Below, piece after piece: positions 54,467 through 64,000 of a stretch of DNA of 64,000 nucleotides; positions within the stretch are counted from its first letter, which is position 1; each line of letters starts with the position of its first letter. A program made the translations under genes and the position numbers. The notes under the pieces were generated by a model. That model worked only from the letters and a program-made list of their open reading frames with translations. It made no database searches and was not told the origin of the DNA. The DNA is from Stygiolobus caldivivus (GTDB lineage: Archaea > Thermoproteota > Thermoprotei_A > Sulfolobales > Sulfolobaceae): contig NZ_AP024597.1 of NCBI RefSeq assembly GCF_019704315.1, positions 1,550,001 to 1,614,000 of the forward strand. The letters are read 5' to 3'.

Positions 54467-56746
54467 ATGCAGTCTACAAAAGCTATTCCTAAACAGAAGT
54501 TTGACAAGTTTAAACTCCTTGATACGCTTGTAGTGACCGGGTTAGTAATCGTTTCAATAACCATAAGAATATTAAGTGCTACTGCATTCCCCCAATCAGT
54601 AAATGAGTTCGACCCTTGGTATTTGTTCTATAACGCACTTTTAATAGCTCAACAAGGAGGTAATTGGTACGCCGTACCTCCTGATGTCCATGCTTGGTTC
54701 CCTTGGGGATTTTTCATAGAATTAGGAGACACAATCGGACTGCCTTGGCTGGTAGCGCTCTTCTCAATGCCCTTCTATTCTCACTTCGGTGCTAACGCAG
54801 TATATACTGTAGCTATAGTATCAGATATAGTATTAGATGCCCTAGGAGTTGTGGCTGCTTTCCTGGCTGTAGACGCAATAACAGAAAACAGAGTGGGCGC
54901 GTATGTAGCTGCTGCAGTTATAGCCGTATCGCCCTCTCTAACCTATAAGAACTTACTCGGAGGACTGCCAAAAACTTCTTGGGGAGCTACATTTGTACTG
55001 TTCGCAATATACTTCATGACATTAGCGATAAAGAGAAAGAAACCAGTTTACGGCATCCCTGCCGGTGTAATGATATTCTTAGCAAACGTGACTTGGGGAG
55101 GTTATACGTATATAGACCTTAGCTTGGCAATTGCAGCATTTTTACTTGTACTACTGAATAAAAACGATGAAATAACGGCTAAGTCATTGACCCTGCTAGC
55201 TATAACTTCAGCTTTCCTGACCTCTCTTGCACCAAATAACATAGGTTTCATGTCAGGTGCTGCTCACGGGCTATCACTACTTATAATCCCGCTCTTCCTA
55301 TACTTGGAGTTATACCTAAGAAAAGTATTACCTAAGGAAATAGTTGACTCTAAGAACGTAATAATAGGGGCTTTCATAGTGTTCATAATATCTCTAGGGA
55401 TACTAGGGCTCGCTTCGATAGGTAAGAGCCCTATTCCCTCGAGGTATTATGCTATAGTTGACCCGTTCTTCCAGTTCTCAGTCCCCATTGATAGGACTGT
55501 AGCAGAATATATCCCCCAGCCAGTATCCGCGATGATTCAAGACTTCGGGATCTCTCTGTTCCTTTCAATCTTAGGGATATACTTTATACTGATCAAGAGG
55601 CAACAACTGCCTGGACTTTGGTTATTAGTACTAGGAGTAGCTAGTATATACGGTACTTCAGAACAGCCCTATTTGTTTAACTACACCGCATATGTAGCTG
55701 CTGCGTTAGCTGGAGTCGCAGTTTCAGAGATAGTAAGCAAATTTATGGAAAAGAAAATCAGATTAGTCCCTATCCTACTGCTAGCCATTGTAGGGGTATC
55801 ATTACTCGCAGATGCCGGGATTGCTATTGAAGTTAGTTATGAACCACCCTCATTACTTAACTCTGCAACACCTTACCTTGTAGTAAACTATGCATGGACA
55901 TCAGCACTGGACTGGATAAACCATAATACGCCCCACAATGCCTTTATAATGAGCTGGTGGGACTACGGGTATTGGATAGAGACAGTAGGGAATAGGAGTG
56001 TTATTGACGAGAACAACACACTTAACGGTACCCAGATAAAGCTAATGGCAGAGATGTTCCTGAATAACGAGACGTTTGCTGCAAACGTGTTAGAAAAGGA
56101 CTTCCACCTCTATCCTTACGGTAGTCCTAATTACACGATCCCAGTATATATAGTAGCGTATGACGCAGCTACACTATACATAAACTCGACTGGGTTGACC
56201 ACTTGGTTTATAGGCTACCCCTCTAACTTCCCCGGGACATTTATAGGCTACACTACTAGCCTAGGTGATATAGCTAAGGCGATGGGTGCAATGACTACGA
56301 TAGCAGGGTATCCGATAAACGAATATATAAATATCTCTGCGATAAACTCCACTGTTTTTGACCTTGAGACTTCTGGCCTTCCGGAAGCACAGCAATTAGC
56401 ACAGATAATCGCTAACTCCGAACCGATGGCTTGGACTCCTAAGGCATACCATTCACTAGTTGTTAATATGTTTATACAAGGGCTACAGTCACTAAATGAG
56501 GGGCCCGTAGCTGCACCTTTCAGTATACCGCTAAGTTCTGCTGTATCTGGTGTGTTGACGCCTTCCTATCTACCCAGAGTTAACATGCTATACTTTAAGC
56601 CCGTATATATCTCGCTATACCCGTTAGGTACAGTTCCAGCACCAGGTGGAGAAGCTGAGGTCTTTATCGTAGTACTAATATACCAGTTTGTTGAACCGTA
56701 TGTAGTTATTCCTCCAACGGTAGTTGTTAATGGCACATCAAGTTAA
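54467..56746 (+). CDS. aglB: oligosaccharyltransferase AglB (STT3)
   Basis: A GT66 enzyme of about 759 residues that transfers the lipid-linked glycan to Asn in N-x-S/T sites on the outer membrane face. The first loop holds [10 protein letters not shown] (the D-x-D-like metal site near residue 45). About 13 membrane helices follow, then the soluble domain with S-W-W-D-Y-G-Y-W-I (near residue 500), the W-W-D-Y-G sequon-binding motif. The family length is 750-800 in Sulfolobales. The ATG at 54467 is preferred because CTTATATAAC (54436-54445) lies about 27 bases upstream; an ATG at 54458 would add three residues. The nearby agl24 works earlier in the same pathway. Confidence 0.93.
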   Translation: MQSTKAIPKQKFDKFKLLDTLVVTGLVIVSITIRILSATAFPQSVNEFDPWYLFYNALLIAQQGGNWYAVPPDVHAWFPWGFFIELGDTIGLPWLVALFSMPFYSHFGANAVYTVAIVSDIVLDALGVVAAFLAVDAITENRVGAYVAAAVIAVSPSLTYKNLLGGLPKTSWGATFVLFAIYFMTLAIKRKKPVYGIPAGVMIFLANVTWGGYTYIDLSLAIAAFLLVLLNKNDEITAKSLTLLAITSAFLTSLAPNNIGFMSGAAHGLSLLIIPLFLYLELYLRKVLPKEIVDSKNVIIGAFIVFIISLGILGLASIGKSPIPSRYYAIVDPFFQFSVPIDRTVAEYIPQPVSAMIQDFGISLFLSILGIYFILIKRQQLPGLWLLVLGVASIYGTSEQPYLFNYTAYVAAALAGVAVSEIVSKFMEKKIRLVPILLLAIVGVSLLADAGIAIEVSYEPPSLLNSATPYLVVNYAWTSALDWINHNTPHNAFIMSWWDYGYWIETVGNRSVIDENNTLNGTQIKLMAEMFLNNETFAANVLEKDFHLYPYGSPNYTIPVYIVAYDAATLYINSTGLTTWFIGYPSNFPGTFIGYTTSLGDIAKAMGAMTTIAGYPINEYINISAINSTVFDLETSGLPEAQQLAQIIANSEPMAWTPKAYHSLVVNMFIQGLQSLNEGPVAAPFSIPLSSAVSGVLTPSYLPRVNMLYFKPVYISLYPLGTVPAPGGEAEVFIVVLIYQFVEPYVVIPPTVVVNGTSS

Positions 56747-56923
56747 TATACACGTTATGAGTTTTTTCTACTAATCTTTACGTGAACCCAAATTCACCTT
56801 CATACTAACCCAAACCCTTCTTTAAGGACAGAATCCCGCTTTAGTAAACTATCTATCCCTTTCCCGCTCTATTCCTAATTTAAATAAAGGAAAACTTGAC
56901 CAGAAAAGAAAAAAGATAGAAAA
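56747..56923. other. gap between convergent aglB and nop10
   Basis: This short intergenic region between converging transcripts holds only AT-rich 3' flanks. Confidence 0.4.
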
Positions 56924-57090
56924 CTAACAATTAATCTCTGTCCCTTTCTTTAACTCAATTCTGTATTTTACGTACTTATCTTCAGGTGAAAACCTGGGAG
57001 GAACTGGTATCAACGTCTTGTTACCGCAAACAGGGCAGTTTTCTTTCATGGTGTATACCTTGTCTTTGGGGCATTTCCTTAGCTTCCACT

Positions 57091-57094
<4 letters not shown>
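56924..57094 (-). CDS. nop10: H/ACA ribonucleoprotein component Nop10
   Basis: A 56-residue protein: [16 protein letters not shown], then C-P-V-C-G, then [16 protein letters not shown]. This is the Nop10 pattern: a small zinc ribbon (here Cys8, Cys20 and Cys23, with the usual fourth ligand replaced by Asp11) and the conserved P-P-R-F-S-P-E-D linker and C-terminal helix. Nop10 binds Cbf5 and guide RNA in archaeal pseudouridylation complexes. The start overlaps the aIF2alpha stop as ATGA, so the two are translated together. It is the last gene of the ribosome/translation operon. Confidence 0.9.
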
Positions 57095-57882
<788 letters not shown>

Positions 57883-57884
57883 TT

Positions 57885-58085
57885 TCAACCAAGTATTCTT
57901 ACTATATCTCCCTCTATTTTTGCTTTACCACCGGTCGGTATTATTAGCTGAGAGCCACAGGACAGACACCTTACCGGGAATGTAGAATGAGAAAATACCG
58001 TCTGTTCATTACCACAGTTCTTGCACTTTACCCTATAGAACTTACTTTTAGGCTCTGGTATTAGCACTCTGAACTTAGCCTTCAT
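57885..58085 (-). CDS. rps27e: ribosomal protein S27e
   Basis: A 66-residue small-subunit protein with a zinc ribbon: V-K-C-K-N-C-G-N and V-R-C-L-S-C-G-S give the C-x2-C...C-x2-C set. Length and sequence are typical of archaeal S27e (eS27). Its start overlaps the L44e stop by four bases. Confidence 0.93.
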   Translation of the reverse strand: MKAKFRVLIPEPKSKFYRVKCKNCGNEQTVFSHSTFPVRCLSCGSQLIIPTGGKAKIEGDIVRILG

Positions 58086-58369
58086 TTGACCACCTCTACG
58101 AGCTCAAGTTTCTTAACCCTTATCCCGTACTTCATGATAGTGTAACCGCACTTCTGGCATTTTAGCGTAAGTGTCTGTTTCTTGGTGACCTTAGCGTACC
58201 TCTTTTGCTCAGGTTTCCTCTTGCTACCGTAACCTAGATTCTTCCTGTCATACCTCCTTTGCCCCTCTGCCAAGGTCCTCCTCTTACCGCTCTTGTAGAG
58301 AGATACCGAGTGGTCTGTATGTGTCTTACACTTAGGGCAATATGTCCTGATAACTTTAGGGATTTTCAT
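58082..58369 (-). CDS. rpl44e: ribosomal protein L44e
   Basis: A 95-residue large-subunit protein (eL42). It begins [14 protein letters not shown] and has the second zinc pair C-Q-K-C-G-Y near residue 74. The middle is strongly basic ([20 protein letters not shown]), the part that lies in rRNA. It follows the gins gene after seven bases. Confidence 0.93.
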   Translation of the reverse strand: MKIPKVIRTYCPKCKTHTDHSVSLYKSGKRRTLAEGQRRYDRKNLGYGSKRKPEQKRYAKVTKKQTLTLKCQKCGYTIMKYGIRVKKLELVEVVK

Positions 58370-58376
58370 CTTCTCA

Positions 58377-58823
58377 TCACTCTTTAACTTCTATTGGAGT
58401 AATATAATCAGTGGTTATTAAAGCTAAAACCTTATTTAAGGGTAGTATTACGACATCACCCGGCTCTAACTGGACGTCGTCCAATATGGCTTTCTTATTT
58501 ACCAGACACAATACATTTCCCTTGTGAGTGTAATAATTACCAGTTAAGTACCCGACGTAGACCTTTTTCATAACATTAATAACTGACAAGACTTCCTTAT
58601 CGAAACCCTTAGGTTCAATACCCTCAATCACTTTTTCAAGCCTCAACTCAAAGAGGGACTCTGCTAATTCTTCAAATACTTTTAACTCCTCATTGTGGAG
58701 TTCATCGTCGTACTTCCTCCTTAACCTGAGTAACGCTTGGACCAGTTTTTCTACCGTGTCCTGAGGGATGTCTACGACTTCATTATCTCTCTTAAGCTCG
58801 TTGCTCACTAACTCATCTAACAT
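58377..58823 (-). CDS. GINS complex subunit, Gins15/51 type
   Basis: A 148-residue protein with a helical N-terminal A domain and a small beta-rich B domain at the C-terminus ([15 protein letters not shown]). GINS joins MCM and the primase in the archaeal replisome. Position next to priS is the known Sulfolobales arrangement for Gins15. The sequence itself is too divergent for certainty, so context carries weight. The gene overlaps the end of priS by 11 bases. Confidence 0.75.
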   Translation of the reverse strand: MLDELVSNELKRDNEVVDIPQDTVEKLVQALLRLRRKYDDELHNEELKVFEELAESLFELRLEKVIEGIEPKGFDKEVLSVINVMKKVYVGYLTGNYYTHKGNVLCLVNKKAILDDVQLEPGDVVILPLNKVLALITTDYITPIEVKE

Positions 58824-59775
58824 AAGCTTTGATCACTCCTAGTCCCTTTAAACTTAGATAAATACCTATAGGAGCCGATAACTTGACCATCGTGTCCTTT
58901 TTTAGCTCCACTTTTCCGTCAGGTAGGTTTAGGGAAGTGGTAACGTTTGAGAGAAAAGCTACGTAACCCTTAAAGGGGGAGAGTGACTCAATGTTAAATT
59001 CAAAGTTATCACCTTTAACTTCAAAGACCTTAAGTCCGGCTTTTCCGTTAATAGAGCCAGGGATCCTCACAAGCCTCTTAGTGTCTACAGTTACCTGAGA
59101 GTCTATTCTCACCCCTCTCATACCCTTGGCTAACCTCCCCGCCCACCCTGGGGCGTCCTGATTTCCTTGATATGGTGGAGAAGGGTCTGAGATATAATCC
59201 GCTATTTCTTTCCTATCATTTGAGTCCAACAATGCACAGTCCCCATGACACTCTACCCTTATGTGGAACCCCCTATTCCCAGAAAAGAATATTCTAGCTT
59301 CCATCCCAAAATCGTCCTTCAGGATATCCCTTATCAATAGTGCGTCTTGAAATACCTTGCCAATACACTCCCTAGTTAATTCCACATACTCTATAGAGTT
59401 TTCGCAGTTCATTAAGGCTTCCACCCCGTCGCAAAACCTCTTCACGTTTAATTCACAGATCTCGTCTGCGTCTAAGTCAAAAAGTAGGTCAGACCCCAGC
59501 CAGCCTTTCTCTTCCATGTTCTCAGCTTGAGGGAGCTGGTACCTTGCTGAGGAGTAATAAAGGTGTAATGGTACGTGTTCTCTAAGGAAAATCTTCAGTT
59601 CGTCTGGGTTTGTGAAGGATAGGTGCCTCGCGTAAGTTTCTGCGTTAAAAGGCTGGTAAGCGAATTCCCTTAATTCCATATCGTTAGGTAGTTCTAACTG
59701 AGCGGTTTCATAATACTCTCTAAATAGCGTCAAAAGTATTTTATTCAGCTCTGGGCGAGATGTAGAAATCCGCAT
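58813..59775 (-). CDS. priS: DNA primase small (catalytic) subunit
   Basis: A 320-residue archaeo-eukaryotic primase. The catalytic aspartates are D100 and D102 in D-L-L-F-D-L-D-A-D. The S-x-H-type site is G-F-H-I-R (around residue 172), and R-L-V-R-I-P-G-S-I-N-G-K-A-G-L is the conserved downstream motif. Features of Sulfolobales PriS are recognisable at the start (E-L-E-L-P-N-D-M-E-L-R-E-F-A). With PriL it makes primers at the replication fork. Its first 35 bases overlap the pcn gene, which precedes it in the same operon. Confidence 0.93.
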   Translation of the reverse strand: MRISTSRPELNKILLTLFREYYETAQLELPNDMELREFAYQPFNAETYARHLSFTNPDELKIFLREHVPLHLYYSSARYQLPQAENMEEKGWLGSDLLFDLDADEICELNVKRFCDGVEALMNCENSIEYVELTRECIGKVFQDALLIRDILKDDFGMEARIFFSGNRGFHIRVECHGDCALLDSNDRKEIADYISDPSPPYQGNQDAPGWAGRLAKGMRGVRIDSQVTVDTKRLVRIPGSINGKAGLKVFEVKGDNFEFNIESLSPFKGYVAFLSNVTTSLNLPDGKVELKKDTMVKLSAPIGIYLSLKGLGVIKAYVR

Positions 59776-60478
59776 ACCCCCCTTGAGGCAAGTTATACCT
59801 TAATTTTAACGGTAACTGGGTACCGAACTCTATGTTAACTGTGTCCGAGGGCTTACGCATTTTCGTCGTATTAGCTATAAATTCTACACTATAAGTGCTC
59901 TCGGCGTCTGATCCCTCACTGTCCATAAGGCCTCCGTTATCTTTGGAAAGCTCTATAGATGCAGAAGCTAGGTCACCCTCGACAATTATGAGCAGTTTAC
60001 CCTCTTCGCTCTTGAACTTCATGATATCACTGCCCGTCTCTTCTAACTCGTCCACCAAGTCTGCAAAGGTAGCCGTTAGCATTGTCGCCTTAAACGGGAA
60101 TTCGAGTTTGATTTCGGGTATTTCTGCATCCGCCGAAGAGAAGACTGGTAGTGTAAATGTCCTCTCATATTCGCCGTCTAACTGGAATAATACTTTATCT
60201 TGTTCTATATCTATTGAGACTGAATCGTTCTTGGTCGCCGTATCGAGGATATTAGCGATGTCTTCCAATTTAACCCCTACTTTTGTCTCTCCTTCTATCT
60301 CGTAGGTCTCAAAATAGCCTGAGGGGATGAGGACGTCTATTAGGACAGTCCTAGAGGGGTCTATTCCCTTAATTTTAAGCCCGTCTTGGTCTAGCTGTAA
60401 AGTCGTCTCCTCCATAAATTCGGTTAACGTCTTAAATATGAACGAGAAGTTTACCGCGTCTACAACCTTGATCTTCAT
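59741..60478 (-). CDS. pcn: sliding clamp PCNA subunit
   Basis: A 245-residue PCNA with two similar domains. The start M-K-I-K-V-V-D-A-V-N-F-S-F-I-F, I-K-G-I-D-P-S-R-T-V-L, and the closing P-L-K-L-R-Y-N-L-P-Q-G-G-Y-A-D-F-Y-I-S-P-R-A are typical. Sulfolobales have three PCNA paralogues that form a heterotrimer; position before priS and sequence point to the paralogue called PCNA2 in Saccharolobus. It is the first gene of the replication-translation operon that runs down to nop10. Confidence 0.92.
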   Translation of the reverse strand: MKIKVVDAVNFSFIFKTLTEFMEETTLQLDQDGLKIKGIDPSRTVLIDVLIPSGYFETYEIEGETKVGVKLEDIANILDTATKNDSVSIDIEQDKVLFQLDGEYERTFTLPVFSSADAEIPEIKLEFPFKATMLTATFADLVDELEETGSDIMKFKSEEGKLLIIVEGDLASASIELSKDNGGLMDSEGSDAESTYSVEFIANTTKMRKPSDTVNIEFGTQLPLKLRYNLPQGGYADFYISPRAE

Positions 60479-60519
60479 ATCCTTATTCTTTCATAACAAA
60501 ATTTTAAAGCCTAGGGTTT

Positions 60520-61284
60520 CTACAGCTTTGGGTTCGGCTCTTCAGTCTCATAATCCTCTCCCCCGGCCAAGACCCTTTGGACCTCGGCGTAGAGCTGTTC
60601 CATCCCCTCTAGTGTCGTAGAAGACACCGGTACGGGGAAATTGTCTAGGTTTTCTACTACCGTTTTGACCAGCTCGAAAGAATATTCGTCCAATACTCCC
60701 ATCTGGTCTATTATCCTACCTTCGTCCACCCAGTCTTTCATCTCTTGTAACTCTTGTGGTGTCAGTAAGTCGGCTTTAGATAGGACTAATGCTTGGGGTA
60801 AGTCTAGCCTAAATTTGACTGAGCTAGAAAGTAAAAGTAGGGAGACGAAACTCCTCGCTTCTTTACTCAAAAAAGAGTCCAGTAGAAACAATGTAACAGA
60901 CTTATTCACGTCGCTGATCAGCCTTGAAAGTATCCTCCCCGTCTGTCTGTAGGCGAACAACTCTATTTGCCCGGGCGTATCTACCAGTACATAGTTCGCC
61001 TCTATCTCGTTAAGTTCCTCCTTCAGCTCCTTAGCCTTAGTGAGTAAGAGGTCTACTGAAGCTACAAGTGCTGAATTGGGGCCCAGACCGTATTTTTCCA
61101 TTACTTCCAATGCGTCTACGTAGTCCCTGACGTCTAAGTCGGGTTCGTACGGCAAAGTCTCAACGGCGGGGTCGAGGTTTATAATCGCAGTATCTAATTC
61201 ATTCCCGTTTAGGTATTCACTAAAAGCTTTCACCAATGACGTCTTTCCGGAACCTGCAGTCCCCAATACGAAAATAAAATACAT
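60520..61284 (-). CDS. GPN-loop GTPase
   Basis: A 254-residue GTPase of the Gpn/XAB1 family. The P-loop is G-T-A-G-S-G-K-T-S (residues 8-16). The characteristic G-P-N tripeptide stands at 68-70 (Y-G-L-G-P-N), D-T-P-G-Q (around 110) is the G3 motif and L-S-K-A-D the G4 motif. Eukaryotic members help assemble RNA polymerase II; archaeal roles are unclear. It lies upstream of pcn on the same strand with 41 bases between, so it may be part of the same transcript. Confidence 0.92.
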   Translation of the reverse strand: MYFIFVLGTAGSGKTSLVKAFSEYLNGNELDTAIINLDPAVETLPYEPDLDVRDYVDALEVMEKYGLGPNSALVASVDLLLTKAKELKEELNEIEANYVLVDTPGQIELFAYRQTGRILSRLISDVNKSVTLFLLDSFLSKEARSFVSLLLLSSSVKFRLDLPQALVLSKADLLTPQELQEMKDWVDEGRIIDQMGVLDEYSFELVKTVVENLDNFPVPVSSTTLEGMEQLYAEVQRVLAGGEDYETEEPNPKL

Positions 61285-61333
61285 TAAAGCATCACGTTTA
61301 ATCTTAAAAGCTACTTACTCACTTAATAGTTTA

Positions 61334-62209
61334 ATGATCATTATAGGAGGTACAGCAACTAACGGGATTGATGAAAGAGTGTCGAGGTTACTTAATTTAA
61401 AGTTAATAAAAGTAGAGCATAAAGTCTTTCCTGACGGTGAATCCTACATCAGGATACCAGAACAAATAAACGATAAAGAGGTAGTTTTGATCCAGTCACT
61501 CTACCCACCTCAGGATAAGCACTTAGTAGACTTATTCCTCATGATAGAGACCTTAGCCGATATGAAAATAGAGAAGATTAACGTAGTCGCACCTTATCTG
61601 GCTTATTCGAGACAGAACAGGAGGTTTAAAGAGGGGGAAGCCGTAAGCGTAAAAACCGTACTGAACTTAATTAGAAAGAGCGGTGCTACCTCCTTAGCAG
61701 TAGTTGAACCCCACCACTATGAAGAACTAGAGTATTTTGACGGAGAGACTAGAGTAATCGACCCGATACCAGATATAGGCAAGGTAATCTCAGAAAAGAC
61801 TAAAGGGCCGCTTGTCCTAGCCCCCGATAAAGGAGCCTTAAATAGAGCTAAGAGACTTGCGGAAATATTAAACACTGACTATATGTTCATCGAGAAGGAG
61901 AGGGACTTAAATACTGGTGAAGTAAGGGTAAAGAACTTACCTGAACTCAAAGTGAACGGCAGGGACGTGGTCTTAATTGACGATATTATAAGTACGGGGG
62001 GCACTATGGTACAAGCTATTTCAATGGTGAAGAAGCAAGGTGCTAAAAACGTTTATGTATCAGCTGTCCATGGCCTCTTTATAGGAGATGCGTACTCTAA
62101 GCTAATACAAGCCGGTGCATCAGAAGTCATAATCACCAATACTATACCGCAAGACCCGAGCAAAGTATCTGTCGTAGACGTATCAGATGCGATAGCGAGG
62201 ACAATATGA
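61334..62209 (+). CDS. prs: ribose-phosphate pyrophosphokinase (PRPP synthetase)
   Basis: A 291-residue enzyme that makes PRPP from ribose-5-phosphate and ATP. Motifs are D-G-E-S-Y-I-R-I-P (around 33-41), Y-L-A-Y-S-R-Q-N-R-R-F, and the PRPP-binding V-V-L-I-D-D-I-I-S-T-G-G-T-M (around 215-228). Archaeal forms are about 285-290 residues long, as here. It is the first of three overlapping genes (prs, tRNA methyltransferase, RNase Z), and is divergent from the GPN GTPase with 49 bases between. Confidence 0.94.
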   Translation: MIIIGGTATNGIDERVSRLLNLKLIKVEHKVFPDGESYIRIPEQINDKEVVLIQSLYPPQDKHLVDLFLMIETLADMKIEKINVVAPYLAYSRQNRRFKEGEAVSVKTVLNLIRKSGATSLAVVEPHHYEELEYFDGETRVIDPIPDIGKVISEKTKGPLVLAPDKGALNRAKRLAEILNTDYMFIEKERDLNTGEVRVKNLPELKVNGRDVVLIDDIISTGGTMVQAISMVKKQGAKNVYVSAVHGLFIGDAYSKLIQAGASEVIITNTIPQDPSKVSVVDVSDAIARTI

Positions 62210-63117
62210 ACTACGCGTATTTGAACCTAGATAACATTTTTTTAGCTTTACATGAACTCAGGAGTTTGATCCACGGTACTGAAAAAGAATATTATTACGG
62301 CGTAGCACTTTACGACGGAAGTGAAAAAGTAGCCGAAAAGTCAGGGACGATTAAGAAGAGTGGTGTAGTCTTAGCCATGTCTACTGACGTTAAGGACATA
62401 GTAGACCAACTACGGGGCCACTGTTTTTCGGTGGACATTGACGTACCGATGAGGGAGTATAAAAATTACGCAAAAGGCGTTTACGGTGAGGTCGTGTCCA
62501 GCATAAAGACGTCAAAGAAGTGTGATAAATTAGACCTGATAGTTACTGAAGGCATGATTATCGCAGGAAAAAGGGCTTCGGAAAAGGACACATGGTCTCT
62601 AATTTCCCACTCTAAAAGGCCCTATACCCAGTCCGGTTCCCTAAACCCCGAGTTGGGGAGGGTCATGGTAAACTTGTCTGAGTCTTCCCAACAAATATTA
62701 GACCCTTTTGTGGGTACCGGGACGATCATGATAGAGGGTAAATGGCTAGGGCTAAACTGTATAGGTAGTGACATAGACCCTTCCATGGTCTACAAGACGT
62801 TATTTAACTTGAAGCATTTTAATTACGACTGCGAAATCCTTCAAGCTGATGCCACATTTCCGCCGATGAGAGAAACTGAGTCTGTAGTTACAGACCCGCC
62901 CTATGGCAGGTCTTTTTCCCCTAAGGGATTATCAGACTTATATGAGGAATTTTTTTATAGCGTCGTGGAACTGGTCAGGGGAAAAGTAGTGTTTACTACG
63001 GATTTCAAGTTCGACTGGCGTGATGCCTTAAAAAGCTCTGGATTTAAAGACATCCAAATACACACCATATATGAGCATAAAAGTCTGAGTAGGGCTATTT
63101 ACGTGGTAACCAAATGA
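62206..63117 (+). CDS. tRNA (guanine-10-N2)-methyltransferase-like protein
   Basis: A 303-residue class I methyltransferase. The SAM motif is L-D-P-F-V-G-T-G-T-I-M-I-E-G (around residues 164-177), followed by G-S-D-I-D-P-S-M-V. The catalytic motif T-D-P-P-Y-G-R-S around residue 225 is the N-D/T-P-P-Y signature of N2-guanosine enzymes such as archaeal Trm-G10/Trm11. The N-terminal part is shorter than a full THUMP module but contains the R-G-H-C-F motif. It overlaps prs and rnz by four bases each, so the three are translationally coupled. Confidence 0.86.
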   Translation: MNYAYLNLDNIFLALHELRSLIHGTEKEYYYGVALYDGSEKVAEKSGTIKKSGVVLAMSTDVKDIVDQLRGHCFSVDIDVPMREYKNYAKGVYGEVVSSIKTSKKCDKLDLIVTEGMIIAGKRASEKDTWSLISHSKRPYTQSGSLNPELGRVMVNLSESSQQILDPFVGTGTIMIEGKWLGLNCIGSDIDPSMVYKTLFNLKHFNYDCEILQADATFPPMRETESVVTDPPYGRSFSPKGLSDLYEEFFYSVVELVRGKVVFTTDFKFDWRDALKSSGFKDIQIHTIYEHKSLSRAIYVVTK

Positions 63118-63989
63118 TAAAGGTATATTTTATTGGGACAGGCGGGGGTGCACCTAATAAAAGAGGGTTACCTGCATTATTATTACAAAGAGAAGGCTTA
63201 TATGCTCTCTTTGATGCTGGAGAAGGTACTCAACAACGCTTAATCGACTCTGGACTGGGTTTCATGAAGATTAGAGTAATAGGGATATCACACCTCCACG
63301 GAGATCACGTATTAGGGTTGCCCGGGCTGTTAGAGACTATGGGAATGTATTCTAGGAGGGACAAAATAACCCTATTAGGCCCGTCGGGGCTAAAGGACTT
63401 CTTATTGGAAGTCTTTTCAAGGACACACTTCCAGCCCAATTTCAGTATCGAATTCAGGGACAGCTATGAAGACGCTGACGTAAGGATAACTAAATTTAAG
63501 ACGTGCCACGTGATAGAGTCTTACGGTTTCCTATTTGAGGAGAAAGAGAGGATTAAAATAGACGCAGAAAAGCTCAGGTCTGAGGGGGTAAACGATTGGA
63601 AAATTATCAGGCTATTAAAGGAGGGAAAACGGGTAGAGATCGGTACTAAAGTCCTTATCCCGGAAGACTACTTGGTAAAGAAGAAGGGGGTCAGAATAGC
63701 TTATACCGGTGATACCGCACCGTGCGCCTCTGTAATCAATTCCGTAAGAGACGTAGACCTTTTGGTCCACGACTCCACCTTCCTTGACGAGAAAGAGGCA
63801 CACGACTACGGCCATTCTAACAGTAAAGACGCTGCCGAGGTCGCCCTAAGGTCGAACGCGAAGAGACTGGCCCTAATACACATAAGTCCCAGATACGACG
63901 ATGCTACACCCCTCCTGAAAGAAGCCCTTAAGGTCTTTGAAAAAGCCTTTCTCCCTGAACCCTTTTCTTATTACGTCATTAGGGACTAG
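63114..63989 (+). CDS. rnz: ribonuclease Z
   Basis: A 291-residue metallo-beta-lactamase-fold endonuclease that cuts the 3' trailer from pre-tRNA. The metal motif is S-H-L-H-G-D-H (His60, His62, Asp64, His65). F-D-A-G-E-G-T-Q around residue 33 and the P-x-K-R-G-like N-P-N-K-R-G-L-P stretch near residue 15 are typical of RNase Z, as are later D-T-A-P, H-D-S-T-F and H-I-S-P-R-Y. It acts on tRNAs without an encoded CCA, as in both tRNA genes here. The gene is complete in the window. Confidence 0.93.
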   Translation: MIKVYFIGTGGGAPNKRGLPALLLQREGLYALFDAGEGTQQRLIDSGLGFMKIRVIGISHLHGDHVLGLPGLLETMGMYSRRDKITLLGPSGLKDFLLEVFSRTHFQPNFSIEFRDSYEDADVRITKFKTCHVIESYGFLFEEKERIKIDAEKLRSEGVNDWKIIRLLKEGKRVEIGTKVLIPEDYLVKKKGVRIAYTGDTAPCASVINSVRDVDLLVHDSTFLDEKEAHDYGHSNSKDAAEVALRSNAKRLALIHISPRYDDATPLLKEALKVFEKAFLPEPFSYYVIRD

Positions 63990-64000
63990 AAAAGTTATTC

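Overview
The window looks like a chromosomal segment from a thermoacidophilic archaeon of the order Sulfolobales. The evidence is the non-phosphorylative Entner-Doudoroff genes (KDG kinase, KD(P)G aldolase, GAPN), a thermopsin-type acid protease, class III signal-peptide surface proteins, an Alg14-Alg13 fusion (Agl24) and AglB of N-glycosylation, a catalytic-type ThrRS without an editing domain, a Gins15-PriS-PCNA cluster, and intron-containing tRNAs. Most single or first genes have a TATA-like box 24-30 bases before the start codon, so leaderless transcripts are likely. Purine-rich Shine-Dalgarno sites appear mainly at internal operon genes.

Layout. 1-6.6 kb: the end of a glucoamylase, a PfpI/DJ-1 protein, a VapBC pair, and the sugar-catabolism block kdgK-kdgA / DMT transporter / gapN. 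6.6-7.4 kb: a long non-coding stretch with a 16-bp perfect palindrome and a GC-rich island of consecutive stem-loops. 7.4-13.5 kb: a large amino-acid permease, a 997-residue membrane-anchored thermopsin with about seven C-terminal repeats, and a LysO-like exporter; together they suggest extracellular proteolysis and amino-acid traffic. 13.8-18.3 kb: small accessory genes (a three-gene overlapping operon, a ribbon-helix-helix protein, Trm10, a nucleotidyltransferase pair) among decayed sequence. 18.4-25.4 kb: a seven-gene surface-protein locus, with four pilin-like genes on the minus strand facing a pilin-like/lectin-like gene, a small membrane protein and a Ser/Thr/Pro-rich stalk protein. 25.6-27.6 kb: two paralogous orphan genes flanking tRNA-Thr and a hairpin-rich non-coding region. 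27.6-32.2 kb: TPR protein, glucoamylase and a divergent GT4 glycosyltransferase. 32.8-43 kb: MTA phosphorylase, HD hydrolase, two mevalonate-pathway enzymes, several small winged-helix regulators, SPOUT and GIY-YIG proteins, a thioesterase, an FAD oxidoreductase and a TPR protein. 43-46.3 kb: relic-rich gap, a polytopic membrane protein and a sulfide-dehydrogenase-like flavoprotein. 46.3-56.7 kb: sugar nucleotidyltransferase, Ogt, ThrRS, Agl24, an Endo III-like protein, succinyl-CoA synthetase, a surface protein, tRNA-Ile and AglB. 56.9-64 kb: an information-processing block (Nop10, aIF2alpha, S27e, L44e, Gins15, PriS, PCNA, GPN GTPase) facing prs, a tRNA methyltransferase and RNase Z.

The least ordinary parts are the orphan pilin-like locus, the two structured non-coding regions (about 6.96-7.13 kb and 26.4-27.1 kb; part of the second recurs at 45.9-46.1 kb), and three diverged copies of a GC-rich relic (16.8, 43.8 and 54.1 kb), two of which are accompanied by copies of the same broken unknown gene. 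No CRISPR array, intact insertion sequence or replication origin was seen.
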